This document shows positions 15,627 through 22,629 of a stretch of 64,000 nucleotides of DNA, piece by piece. Source of the stretch: Clostridia bacterium (lineage in GTDB: Bacteria > Bacillota > Clostridia > Oscillospirales > CAG-272); contig JAFTYE010000016.1 in the NCBI GenBank assembly GCA_017464805.1, forward strand, positions 1 to 64,000. The letters run 5' to 3'. The notes under the pieces were generated by a model. That model saw nothing but the letters and a program-made list of their open reading frames with translations, had not been told where the DNA came from and did no database searches. Within the stretch, counting starts at the first letter, position 1. Every line of letters begins with the position of its first letter. The translations under genes were made by a program, and so were the position numbers.

Positions 15627-17162
15627 GTGGGCGATAAAATCGTATTGATCTCAAATATAGCGTTGGAACCGTTTTTACGCAAGCGTCCGATCATATCCTC
15701 CGATGTTGCATTCGTATTCGTTCCGTACGAGGAACTCGAAGCATCGTATGATGTATTTCAAAATGCAGATATGGTGGTTTTTTTCCTAAATTTTGATGCC
15801 CTATATCCGAACGCCATCAACGAAATGCTCTCCAAAAGACTGGAGGTAGAGGATATTGCAACGGATGCCCTAACAAGGTATCGCACGCTTCTGTCTTCCG
15901 TGAAAACCGCAACCAACGCAAAGATCATATGGTTCGGCTTTGAGGATTATGGCTATGATACCGATATCGTATGCGGCCATGTCCCGGTGTTGGATGGTAT
16001 CGTGGATCGGGTCAACGGTCTGATAAAAGAGGAACTTTCCGGAGAGGATGTGTACCTGGATCTTAAATCCATGATCGCTGAAAACGGTATCTCCAAGGCG
16101 TACAGTCGGAAAAATAAGCATCGGTGGGGCGTGCCATATTCACAGGAGTTCGTCACACAAATCGCCGTGGAGCTCGACAAGCAATATTCGATCCATCACG
16201 GAAAAACGAAGAAATGTCTGGTACTGGATTGCGACAATGTTCTTTGGGGAGGCATCCTGTCAGAGGACAAAATCGGCGGAATAAATCTTGGCAGCTCCGG
16301 AACCGGGAGAGAATTTCAGGATTTTCAGCGTTTTTTGGTGACGCTGTATTATCACGGCGTCATTCTCGCTGTATGCAGCAAAAATGACGAAGCAGACGTT
16401 TTGCGGGTTTTTCGTGAGCATAGCGGTATGCTTCTGCGTGAGGAGCATATTGCATGCTTTTTGTGCAATTGGCGTGATAAGCCTCACAACATTCGTGCTA
16501 TTGCGGATAAGCTCAATATCGGAACGGAAAGCATGGTTTTTGTTGACGATTCTCCCTTCGAGATAGAAGGGGTCAAGGCACTGTTGCCGGAGGTGGAGGC
16601 CGTCCTGTATGACCGGGATTCTGTTTTTGAAGGATTGCGCTGCTTTTGCTTGAGATCGGGGGGAAACAATGCCCCTTCTTCCCATCGAACGGAAATATAT
16701 AAAACAAATGAAAAGCGAGAGGCATTGCGGGTGAGCTGCTCTTCCTTGGAGGAGTATATCGCTTCGCTGCATATGAAGCTGGATATACATGTCGGAAAAG
16801 AATCGGAGCTCGGTAGGCTCTCCGAGCTCACGCAACGAACCAACAGGTGTACGAACGGAAAACGATATACACGAGAACAGCTCCGTGACAAGCTCTGCGC
16901 TTCGCCCTATAAGCTTTATTCGGTGTCCTTGTCCGATAGATTTTCCGATTTTGGCATTGTAGGGGTGATCGGCCTGTGCGAAAAAAATGTGGATCTCTTT
17001 TCGCTTTCCTGTCGAGCCCTTGGCAGAAAAATAGAAGATGATATGATCGGATTTTCCAAGGCAAACGGTGCCGAGTCGATTTCCTTTTTCGCAACCTCCA
17101 AAAATGCAGCGCTCTGCGAAATGCTGGAAGCATACGGCCTGACAGTCAATGCTTTTGTCTAA
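15627..17162 (+). CDS. FkbH-like HAD-IIIC enzyme (glyceryl-ACP type)
   Basis: 511 residues from a GTG behind GGGAG. The central HAD domain has D201-x-D203 (VLDCDNVLWGGILSED), AVCSKNDEADV, NWRDKPHNIRAIA and FVDDSPFE, the FkbH signature set. The N-terminal 190 residues form a partial SGNH-like domain and the C-terminal part (ELTQRTNRCTNGKRY) the usual FkbH tail. FkbH enzymes remove phosphate from 1,3-bisphosphoglycerate and load D-glyceryl onto an ACP. The expected ACP is next door, but no ketosynthase, dehydrogenase or acyltransferase is present to use it. Confidence 0.88.
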   Translation: MGDKIVLISNIALEPFLRKRPIISSDVAFVFVPYEELEASYDVFQNADMVVFFLNFDALYPNAINEMLSKRLEVEDIATDALTRYRTLLSSVKTATNAKIIWFGFEDYGYDTDIVCGHVPVLDGIVDRVNGLIKEELSGEDVYLDLKSMIAENGISKAYSRKNKHRWGVPYSQEFVTQIAVELDKQYSIHHGKTKKCLVLDCDNVLWGGILSEDKIGGINLGSSGTGREFQDFQRFLVTLYYHGVILAVCSKNDEADVLRVFREHSGMLLREEHIACFLCNWRDKPHNIRAIADKLNIGTESMVFVDDSPFEIEGVKALLPEVEAVLYDRDSVFEGLRCFCLRSGGNNAPSSHRTEIYKTNEKREALRVSCSSLEEYIASLHMKLDIHVGKESELGRLSELTQRTNRCTNGKRYTREQLRDKLCASPYKLYSVSLSDRFSDFGIVGVIGLCEKNVDLFSLSCRALGRKIEDDMIGFSKANGAESISFFATSKNAALCEMLEAYGLTVNAFV

Positions 17163-17211
17163 ACAGCAGGATAAGAAACGTGTTTTTTAGTCAATACACT
17201 ATGTGTTTATG

Positions 17212-17247
17212 AAAGCCATAAGGCAGTGCCTTTTGGCTTTTTTTTCA
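17212..17247 (+). terminator. terminator closing the RiPP-type operon
   Basis: AAAGCCATAAGGC pairs with GCCTTTTGGCTTT, followed by TTTTT. It marks the end of the operon that begins at 6987. Confidence 0.88.
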
Positions 17248-17335
17248 TGCTTCTTGTCGAATTCCGGGTACGCCTTGTTTCTATTGTCGGATGTAGATGA
17301 TAAAATTTTCTCCGTTTGTGTTTGGAAGGAATTGT

Positions 17336-17605
17336 ATGCGAAATAAAATAGAACGGATATTAAAACAGGAACTTCGGATACTCACATTGAGAACGAGGGA
17401 ACGAAAGAATCTTACACAAAAGGAGATGTCGGAACTTTTGTCCATGAATGAAAAATCTTATTCGGATATTGAAACAGGGATGTATAAGTGTGGAACGGTA
17501 ACATGCATTTTGTTATTGATGATGCAGGACGACCCGAATGCTTTTTTGAAAGAGTTAAAAGAAAAATTCGAAAAATTATATCATAAGGAGATGCAACTGA
17601 TATGA
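17336..17605 (+). CDS. small XRE-type helix-turn-helix protein
   Basis: 89 residues. LTQKEMSELLSMNEKSYSDIETG (about 30-54) is a Cro/C1-type helix-turn-helix, flanked by basic and then acidic/basic helices. The ATG follows GGAAGGAATTG; an earlier in-frame ATG lacks a ribosome site. It overlaps the next gene by ATGA. This looks like a compact two-gene cassette inserted between two terminators. Confidence 0.8.
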   Translation: MRNKIERILKQELRILTLRTRERKNLTQKEMSELLSMNEKSYSDIETGMYKCGTVTCILLLMMQDDPNAFLKELKEKFEKLYHKEMQLI

Positions 17606-17838
17606 GTTGGGTAACGTATGGAGTTTCCGAAGAGGTATATACATCGGCAACGAATAGAAGAACATCTTATGGCATCGTTGCTTATGCGGAAGATGAATCT
17701 ATAAGTACCATCGTGGCTTCGTTTCGGGACGTATCCTCGGATAAGGAAAAGGTAGAGCAATTCGTTGGATTATGCAATCGGATGAAGCTTTCTCTGGATC
17801 ATTTTTCCGATGCCGTTGAGGATTTTATAGCGAAATAA
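17602..17838 (+). CDS. DUF6514-family protein
   Basis: 78 residues. The pattern SYGIVAYAEDESISTIVASFRDVSSDKEKVEQFVGLCNRMKLS followed by HFSDAVEDFI matches DUF6514, small proteins of unknown function in Clostridia. It is translationally coupled to the upstream XRE gene. Confidence 0.7.
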   Translation: MSWVTYGVSEEVYTSATNRRTSYGIVAYAEDESISTIVASFRDVSSDKEKVEQFVGLCNRMKLSLDHFSDAVEDFIAK

Positions 17839-17909
17839 TATTTTGATAAAAAGCGAGAAGAGAAAATTTAATAAATGAAAGGCAAACCAAACACAAACGA
17901 CCTTGCTTT

Positions 17910-17938
17910 CCTCCGAAGGATCTCTTTCGGAGGTTTTG
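17910..17938 (+). terminator. terminator after the DUF6514 gene
   Basis: CCTCCGAA pairs with TTCGGAGG, followed by TTTT. Confidence 0.8.
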
Positions 17939-17993
17939 CTATCGGTGCCATTGAATCATGTTGAAACGATGTTTTCGTGTGCACGGATGTACA

Positions 17994-18022
17994 TAAAAAC
18001 GGCAGAGATGCGATCTCTGCCG
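17994..18022 (-). terminator. terminator of the membrane protein gene
   Basis: On the minus strand CGGCAGAGAT-CGC-ATCTCTGCCG is followed by TTTTT, just past the stop at 18037. Confidence 0.85.
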
Positions 18023-18036
18023 AAATCTATGTTTGT

Positions 18037-18756
18037 TTATTGCAAGACCTTTGCCAGTCTTGGGAACAAAGGCGAGGGCTCGAACAGTCGGTCAACCAGC
18101 TTGCCCATCAAGGTGATCAGCGGAGAATTGATCGCCGTGGTGACCAGTGTGCCAAGCCCGATGCTGTGGAAGCAGGAGTACCCGATTGTCGACCATTCAA
18201 AGCTGCCCGCGTCGCCAAAGAGCGTTAGTGCCAGCGTTACCGAAATGACGAGCAGGATAAAGTCAAAGGTCCATTTAGTCTTGCTGATGTTCAGTTTGAA
18301 GCGACTTGCCAACTCCGCAACGAACAGCTCGTAGACCTGAAGCGGCATGTAGGTACGGAAGAAGCAAGCCACGCCGAACGCGATGGTTACGTCTCCGACG
18401 ATCAGCATCACCCAGCGCAGTGCCACGGTGTCAAAGGAAACACCGCCAAGTAGCCACAAAAAGAAATTCAGGGTGTATCCGTAAAGCACCGCCACTCCAA
18501 AGGCAAGCAGATACTGCCACCGAAAGCGACGAATGACCAGGCAAAGGAGGACGAGAAGCAGCCCCTGAATGACGTATTCCGTCACCCCCACGCTGAAGCC
18601 GCTCCATAGAGGTAGGATCGCTTCTGACAGGATAAAGGCAGGCGCGGCAATCATCGAAACGCCAAGGTCAGCCTTGCTGCAAATGGCAACACCGAGTGCC
18701 ACGAATAGGATGCCGAACAGCCATAAAAGCTCGGAAGTGCGTTGCATTTTTCTCAT
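18037..18756 (-). CDS. YczE/YitT-like integral membrane protein (DUF6198)
   Basis: 239 residues with five to six membrane helices. The opening LWLFGILFVALGVAICSKADLGVSMIAAPAFIL, with the SKADLG turn after the first helix, is typical of the DUF6198/YczE group. Function unknown; relatives are thought of as transporters or membrane regulators. The ATG at 18756 follows GGGGACGACG; the longer reading upstream overlaps the promoter. Confidence 0.78.
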   Translation of the reverse strand: MRKMQRTSELLWLFGILFVALGVAICSKADLGVSMIAAPAFILSEAILPLWSGFSVGVTEYVIQGLLLVLLCLVIRRFRWQYLLAFGVAVLYGYTLNFFLWLLGGVSFDTVALRWVMLIVGDVTIAFGVACFFRTYMPLQVYELFVAELASRFKLNISKTKWTFDFILLVISVTLALTLFGDAGSFEWSTIGYSCFHSIGLGTLVTTAINSPLITLMGKLVDRLFEPSPLFPRLAKVLQ

Positions 18757-18831
18757 TTGACGTCGTCCCCTGTCGCAAAATAAAAATAATAGCCCTCGCC
18801 GTTTGATAAAGAAACGGCAAAAGCTATGAGT

Positions 18832-18860
18832 ATTATAACATGCCGCCATCAAAAAATCAA
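18832..18860 (-). promoter_or_regulatory. promoter of the membrane protein gene
   Basis: On the minus strand TTGATT (18855-18860), 17-base spacer, TATAAT (18832-18837). Confidence 0.75.
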
Positions 18861-18887
18861 CCTATTTTGTCAAATTGTGCAAAAAAC

Positions 18888-18911
18888 AGAGCCGACCGTA
18901 CGGTCGGCTCT
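18888..18911 (-). terminator. perfect 24-base palindrome, terminator of the aldo/keto reductase gene
   Basis: AGAGCCGACCGT is followed by its exact reverse complement ACGGTCGGCTCT. On the minus strand it is followed by GTTTTTT. Confidence 0.88.
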
Positions 18912-18931
18912 TGACGTGGAGAGTACCAATC

Positions 18932-20065
18932 TTATTTTTTCAGTTTTTCGGTAAAATCGCGCATCATCTCGCTGATCGTAATGTTCTGCGGGCAAACCTC
19001 CTCGCAGGCGCGACAGCCAATGCAGACCGAGGGTCTCTTTTCCTCGGGCATCCCACCAATCGCCAGCGACACAAGGAATAAGCCGCCCGAGCAGGAAAGC
19101 TCGTTGTAAAGCTCGATGATCCGCGGAATGTCCAGCCCCTTCGGGCAATAGGTCGTGCAGTAGCGGCAGGCGGTGCAGGGAAGGGCAGTCTTTTCCGTCA
19201 TGTCTCGCGCGATCCCCAGCAAAGCCTCTTTTTCTGCTTCGCCCAAAGGCTTTTCTTCTTCAAAGGTCACCACGTTCTCGCGCAACTGATCCATGTTCGA
19301 CATGCCCGAAAGCGTGACACACACGTCGGGGAAAGTCTGTAAAAAGCGCAACGCCCACTCTACCGCTGTGGCATCCGGTCGAAACGCACGGAGTCGCTCC
19401 TCATACTCGGGCGCAAGCGTGGCAAGCGCGCCGCCACGCACAGGCTCCATCACCCAGATCGGCAGACCGTACTCACGCAAAAGATCAACTTTGCCCTTGG
19501 CATCCTGTAGTGTCCAGTCCAGCCAGTTCAATTGGATCTGGCAGAACTCCATGTGCTTACCGTAAGCGTCAAGAAAACGCCGCATCGTGTCGATCGTGCC
19601 ATGGGCGGAAAAACCGAGGTGGCGGATACGCCCCTCTGCCTTTTGCCTTAAAAGATAGTCGAGAATTCCAAATTTCGGATCGAGATACAGATCCACGTTC
19701 TTCTCGGAAAGATTATGGAATAAGTAAAAATCAAAGTATTCCACGCCGCACTTTTTAAGCTGCGCCTCGAAGATCTCCTCGACCTTTCCCATGTTGCTTA
19801 CGTCATATCCCGGGAACTTGGTCGCGAGATAATAGCTTTCGCGCGGATACTCGCCCAGCACCTCGCCCATCACCGTCTCGGAGCAGCCGTTGTGGTAGCC
19901 CCACGCGGTGTCAAAGTAGTTGATACCCTTTTCCATGGCGTATGCCACCATCTCACGCACAGCGTCTTTGTTGATCTTGCCGGAGCTATCCTCGCAAACG
20001 GGCAACCGCATGCACCCAAGCCCAAGCGCGGACAACCGGATATCCTGAAAATTCTTGTAGATCAT
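18932..20065 (-). CDS. aldo/keto reductase with C-terminal 4Fe-4S domain
   Basis: 377 residues. Residues 1-290 form an aldo/keto reductase barrel (LGLGCMRLP, INYFDTAWGYHNG with the catalytic tyrosine). The C-terminal part has two ferredoxin-type clusters, CTACRYCTTYCPKG and CIGCRACEEVCPQN. Such fusions are frequent in anaerobes and may couple the reductase to ferredoxin rather than to NADPH alone. Substrate unknown. The ATG at 20065 follows AAAGGAA; it has a strong promoter and its own terminator. Confidence 0.92.
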   Translation of the reverse strand: MIYKNFQDIRLSALGLGCMRLPVCEDSSGKINKDAVREMVAYAMEKGINYFDTAWGYHNGCSETVMGEVLGEYPRESYYLATKFPGYDVSNMGKVEEIFEAQLKKCGVEYFDFYLFHNLSEKNVDLYLDPKFGILDYLLRQKAEGRIRHLGFSAHGTIDTMRRFLDAYGKHMEFCQIQLNWLDWTLQDAKGKVDLLREYGLPIWVMEPVRGGALATLAPEYEERLRAFRPDATAVEWALRFLQTFPDVCVTLSGMSNMDQLRENVVTFEEEKPLGEAEKEALLGIARDMTEKTALPCTACRYCTTYCPKGLDIPRIIELYNELSCSGGLFLVSLAIGGMPEEKRPSVCIGCRACEEVCPQNITISEMMRDFTEKLKK

Positions 20066-20110
20066 AAGGCATTCCTTTCCTTGACAAAATGAAAAACTTT
20101 TATCAAAAAC

Positions 20111-20139
20111 ATTATACCACAGAGAAAAAGAGGTGTCAA
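20111..20139 (-). promoter_or_regulatory. promoter of the aldo/keto reductase gene
   Basis: On the minus strand TTGACA (20134-20139), 17-base spacer, TATAAT (20111-20116): a full consensus match. Confidence 0.85.
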
Positions 20140-20202
20140 CGGGAAAGCATTCTATCGTGTTGTGAATGCGTGTTTTATTTTTCAAAAAAAATGAAAAAAC
20201 TC

Positions 20203-20231
20203 TTGCAAAGCGCTATTTCTTGTGTTATAAT
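20203..20231 (+). promoter_or_regulatory. promoter of tRNA-Ser
   Basis: TTGCAA (20203-20208), 17-base spacer, TATAAT (20226-20231), ending 15 bases before the tRNA. Confidence 0.8.
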
Positions 20232-20246
20232 ACCGATGTTGTACAC

Positions 20247-20335
20247 GCAGAGGTATCGAAGTGGTCATAACGGGGCTGACTCGAAATCAGTTTGTGCGAA
20301 AGCACACGAGGGTTCGAATCCCTCCCTCTGCGCCA
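20247..20335 (+). tRNA. tRNA-Ser (anticodon CGA)
   Basis: 89 bases, a class II tRNA. GCAGAGG pairs with CCTCTGC, then discriminator G and an encoded CCA. The anticodon loop has CGA flanked by T and AA. The long variable arm is TGTGCGAAAGCACA and the T arm GAGGGTTCGAATCCCTC. It reads UCG codons. Confidence 0.95.
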
Positions 20336-20381
20336 TAAAAAAAGGCGGCATATGCCGTCTTTTTTTATGGCGCAGAGGGAG
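20322..20381 (+). repeat. 60-base palindrome built on the tRNA-Ser 3' end
   Basis: The last 14 bases of the tRNA plus the following bases (20322-20351) are repeated in reverse complement at 20352-20381 with one mismatch in 30. The centre, GGCGGCATATGCCGTC with A and T runs, works as the tRNA terminator, but the pairing continues through the tRNA acceptor strand, far more than termination needs. Confidence 0.85.
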
Positions 20382-20519
20382 ATAGAATTGGCTCTCCTTT
20401 TGCGAAGCAAAATAGGGTTCGATTTCCCCACCCGAAGATCGACAAGCTCGCTTGTCAGGCGCAGGGTGAGGGTATCCTCGCCTTAAGCGAGTATCCCGTG
20501 CCAATCTCTGCGCCATAAA
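20366..20519. repeat. small element with tRNA-derived terminal repeats
   Basis: The stretch starts TGGCGCAGAG...AATTGGC and ends GCCAATCTCTGCGCCA, so its ends are imperfect inverted copies of each other and of the tRNA-Ser acceptor strand. Inside are a T-arm-like GGTTCGATTTCCCC and two short hairpins around 20440-20495. No gene. It may be a MITE-like or decayed tRNA-derived element. Confidence 0.5.
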
Positions 20520-20549
20520 AAGCGAGTGTCTTGGGCCACTCGCTTTTTT
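20517..20549 (+). terminator. rho-independent terminator
   Basis: AAAAAGCGAGTG pairs with CACTCGCTTTTTT around an eight-base loop. It follows the repeat element, so read-through from tRNA-Ser may end here. Confidence 0.8.
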
Positions 20550-20676
20550 ATATTCAAGGGGATTCGAAGCGACGCGTGGGTGAATGACATTCCGGTGGCA
20601 TGTCAGAGCCTCGGCGTGTCCGAGCCCGCAGGCGAGAGAGACATCCGTGAAATTTGCTACATTCTACGCGTGCCCC

Positions 20677-20706
20677 TTGACTTTTTCCTATCTGTTATAG
20701 TATAAT
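20677..20706 (+). promoter_or_regulatory. promoter of the NusG-II/Gx/ApbE operon
   Basis: TTGACT (20677-20682), 18-base spacer, TATAAT (20701-20706). Confidence 0.75.
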
Positions 20707-20744
20707 ATATTTTGTAGTATTATGGGCAAACGGAGGAGAAAACG

Positions 20745-21125
20745 GTGAAAAAAACACGCTCTCTGTTGTCTTGCCTGCGTCCGGCGGATGCCGTGGTTTG
20801 TCTGCTCGTCTTTGCGCTTGCCGTGGTGCTTCTTTGCATGCCGCTTTTACGCGGCGCAGGCGAGGAGCTTGTTATCACCGTGGGCGGGACATCGACCCGT
20901 TATTCCCTTGCCGATAATCGGGAATTGACCCTTACGAATGGCGGCTACATCCTCACCGTCTGCATTGCAAACGGCGAGGCGTGGGTCAGCGAATCCGATT
21001 GCCCCGAAGGGGTCTGCCGCCGCACGGGAAAAATATCCCGCGCGGGGGAGAGCATCCTGTGTAGCCGCGCGGATATCCTTCTGCGTATTCCGGGAGAGGG
21101 GGGATACGATGCCGTTGCCGGTTAG
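20745..21125 (+). CDS. NusG domain II-containing membrane-anchored protein
   Basis: 126 residues from a GTG behind GGAGGAG. One membrane helix (about 14-36) is followed by an extracellular beta domain with the CPEGVC motif (SDCPEGVCRRTGKIS) typical of PF07009. These proteins stand next to Gx transporter and ApbE genes in many Clostridia, as here, and are linked to surface flavoprotein electron transfer; their own role is not established. Confidence 0.85.
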   Translation: MKKTRSLLSCLRPADAVVCLLVFALAVVLLCMPLLRGAGEELVITVGGTSTRYSLADNRELTLTNGGYILTVCIANGEAWVSESDCPEGVCRRTGKISRAGESILCSRADILLRIPGEGGYDAVAG

Positions 21126-21627
21126 ATCCCGCACGCGCCGCCTGACGGTGGCCGCCATGACCCTTGCCTGTGCGCTCATCCTTTCCTACCTCGAAAGCCT
21201 TGTGCCGCTGTCCTTCGCCCTGCCGGGGATGAAGCTCGGCCTTGCAAATGTGGCGATCATGTTTGCCTTTTTCCGTCTTGGCCGAACCACGGCACTTGTG
21301 GTATCTCTCTGCCGTGTACTCGTCACCGCCTTGCTGTTCGGACAGGCGTCATCCTTCTTCTTTGCTTTGCTTGGGGCACTGTTTTCGTTTTTTGTCTTGC
21401 TTTTTCTATCACATTTGGGGGATCGCATCAGTCGTATCGGCATCTCCGTTGCCTGTGCAGCCGCGCACGGCGTCGGACAGATCACCGCTGCCACGATTCT
21501 GTACGGCACATTTGCCATGATCTCCTATCTGCCGTTTTTGCTTTTCGCTGCTCTGCCGTTCGGGGCGTTGTGCGGATTTTTGCTCATCCTGTGTGAGAGG
21601 GCTGTTCCGGGGGAGGTGACAGATTGA
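21109..21627 (+). CDS. Gx transporter family / heptaprenyl diphosphate synthase component I-like membrane protein
   Basis: 172 residues with five helices. LESLVPLSFALPGMKLGLANVAIMFAFF is the signature of PF07456. Despite the old family name it is probably a small ECF-like membrane protein. The ATG at 21109 follows GGGAGAGGGGGG and lies inside the end of the previous gene. It overlaps the next start by one base. Confidence 0.85.
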   Translation: MPLPVRSRTRRLTVAAMTLACALILSYLESLVPLSFALPGMKLGLANVAIMFAFFRLGRTTALVVSLCRVLVTALLFGQASSFFFALLGALFSFFVLLFLSHLGDRISRIGISVACAAAHGVGQITAATILYGTFAMISYLPFLLFAALPFGALCGFLLILCERAVPGEVTD

Positions 21628-22619
21628 TGCGCCGCGTGCTTTCCCTTGTACTAATCGTGTTCCTTTTCGTTCTCCTGCTTGTGGCCTGTACTCCCGCGCC
21701 GTACTCGGCCGTGTTGTGCGGGAAAATGAACACCGACGTGCTCATCACCCTCTACTCGAACGGCGCGGACAAGTCAGCTGACGAACTGATCGCCGCCTGT
21801 GAAGATCTGCTTGATGAGGCCGAGCAAGCTCTTTCGCGCACCGATGCCGCCGCCGAGCTTGCCCGTGTGAATGCAAACATGGAAACGACCGTTACCCTGT
21901 CCGACACCCTTGCCGATATGCTGCGCCTCTCGCTTTCACTTTCACGCGAAACGAGCGGTGCCTTTGATCCGACTGCCGGTGCGCTCTCCGTGCTCTACGA
22001 TATCACGGGGGACACCCATCTGCCGCCCGACCCCGATGCACTTGCCGCGGCGAAGGCTACGGTGGACTACACCGCGCTTGCCTTGGAAGGGAACACCCTT
22101 TCCCGTCCCGTCGGAACCGTACTGGACTTCGGCGCGATTGCCAAAGGACACCTTGCCGCCGTTTTGGTGGATTATCTCTTGGCAGAGGGTGTTTCGGGCG
22201 GTGTGCTCTCGCTTGGCGGGAATGTTGCCGTGTTCGGTGAGAAGCCGAACGGCAAGCCCTTCCGTGTTGCCGTTCGCGCACCCGAGGGCGGCTATCTCGG
22301 AGAGCTCGCTCTGTCGGGAAACACCTACGTGTCTACTTCCGGTGCTTATGAACGCTTTCGTGTCGGCACGGATGGTGTGACCTATCACCACATTTTTGAC
22401 CCCGCAACGGGCAAGCCAGCCGACTCCGGCCTTGCCTCGGTCACTGTCGTGAGCCGTGACGGCGCGCGGGCGGATGCCTTGTCCACCGCCCTGTACGTCA
22501 TGGGCTATGATGCCGCTATTTCCTTCTGGGAAAAGGCGGGCCGCAATTTTGATATGATTCTCGTTCGAGAGGACGGAGAGGTGTTCGTCACCCCCGACCT
22601 CACCTTCGAGGCTGCATAG
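21627..22619 (+). CDS. apbE: FAD:protein FMN transferase (ApbE), lipoprotein
   Basis: 330 residues. A lipoprotein signal ends at LLLVAC21. The ApbE core shows SGAFDPTAGAL, VLDFGAIAKGHLAA, LSLGGNVAVFG, and HHIFDPATGKPA followed by DGARADALSTALYVMG. It transfers FMN from FAD onto threonine residues of membrane or surface flavoproteins such as RNF or NQR subunits. The ATG at 21627 overlaps the previous stop (TGATG) with GGGGGAGG upstream. No flavinylated target is encoded nearby. Confidence 0.93.
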   Translation: MRRVLSLVLIVFLFVLLLVACTPAPYSAVLCGKMNTDVLITLYSNGADKSADELIAACEDLLDEAEQALSRTDAAAELARVNANMETTVTLSDTLADMLRLSLSLSRETSGAFDPTAGALSVLYDITGDTHLPPDPDALAAAKATVDYTALALEGNTLSRPVGTVLDFGAIAKGHLAAVLVDYLLAEGVSGGVLSLGGNVAVFGEKPNGKPFRVAVRAPEGGYLGELALSGNTYVSTSGAYERFRVGTDGVTYHHIFDPATGKPADSGLASVTVVSRDGARADALSTALYVMGYDAAISFWEKAGRNFDMILVREDGEVFVTPDLTFEAA

Positions 22620-22629
22620 AAAGGACCCT

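Noticed and set aside
6987..17162. Lasso peptide cluster
   Set aside because: Accessory genes fit, but the asparagine-synthase-like cyclase and the transglutaminase-type B2 protease are absent and a radical SAM enzyme is present.
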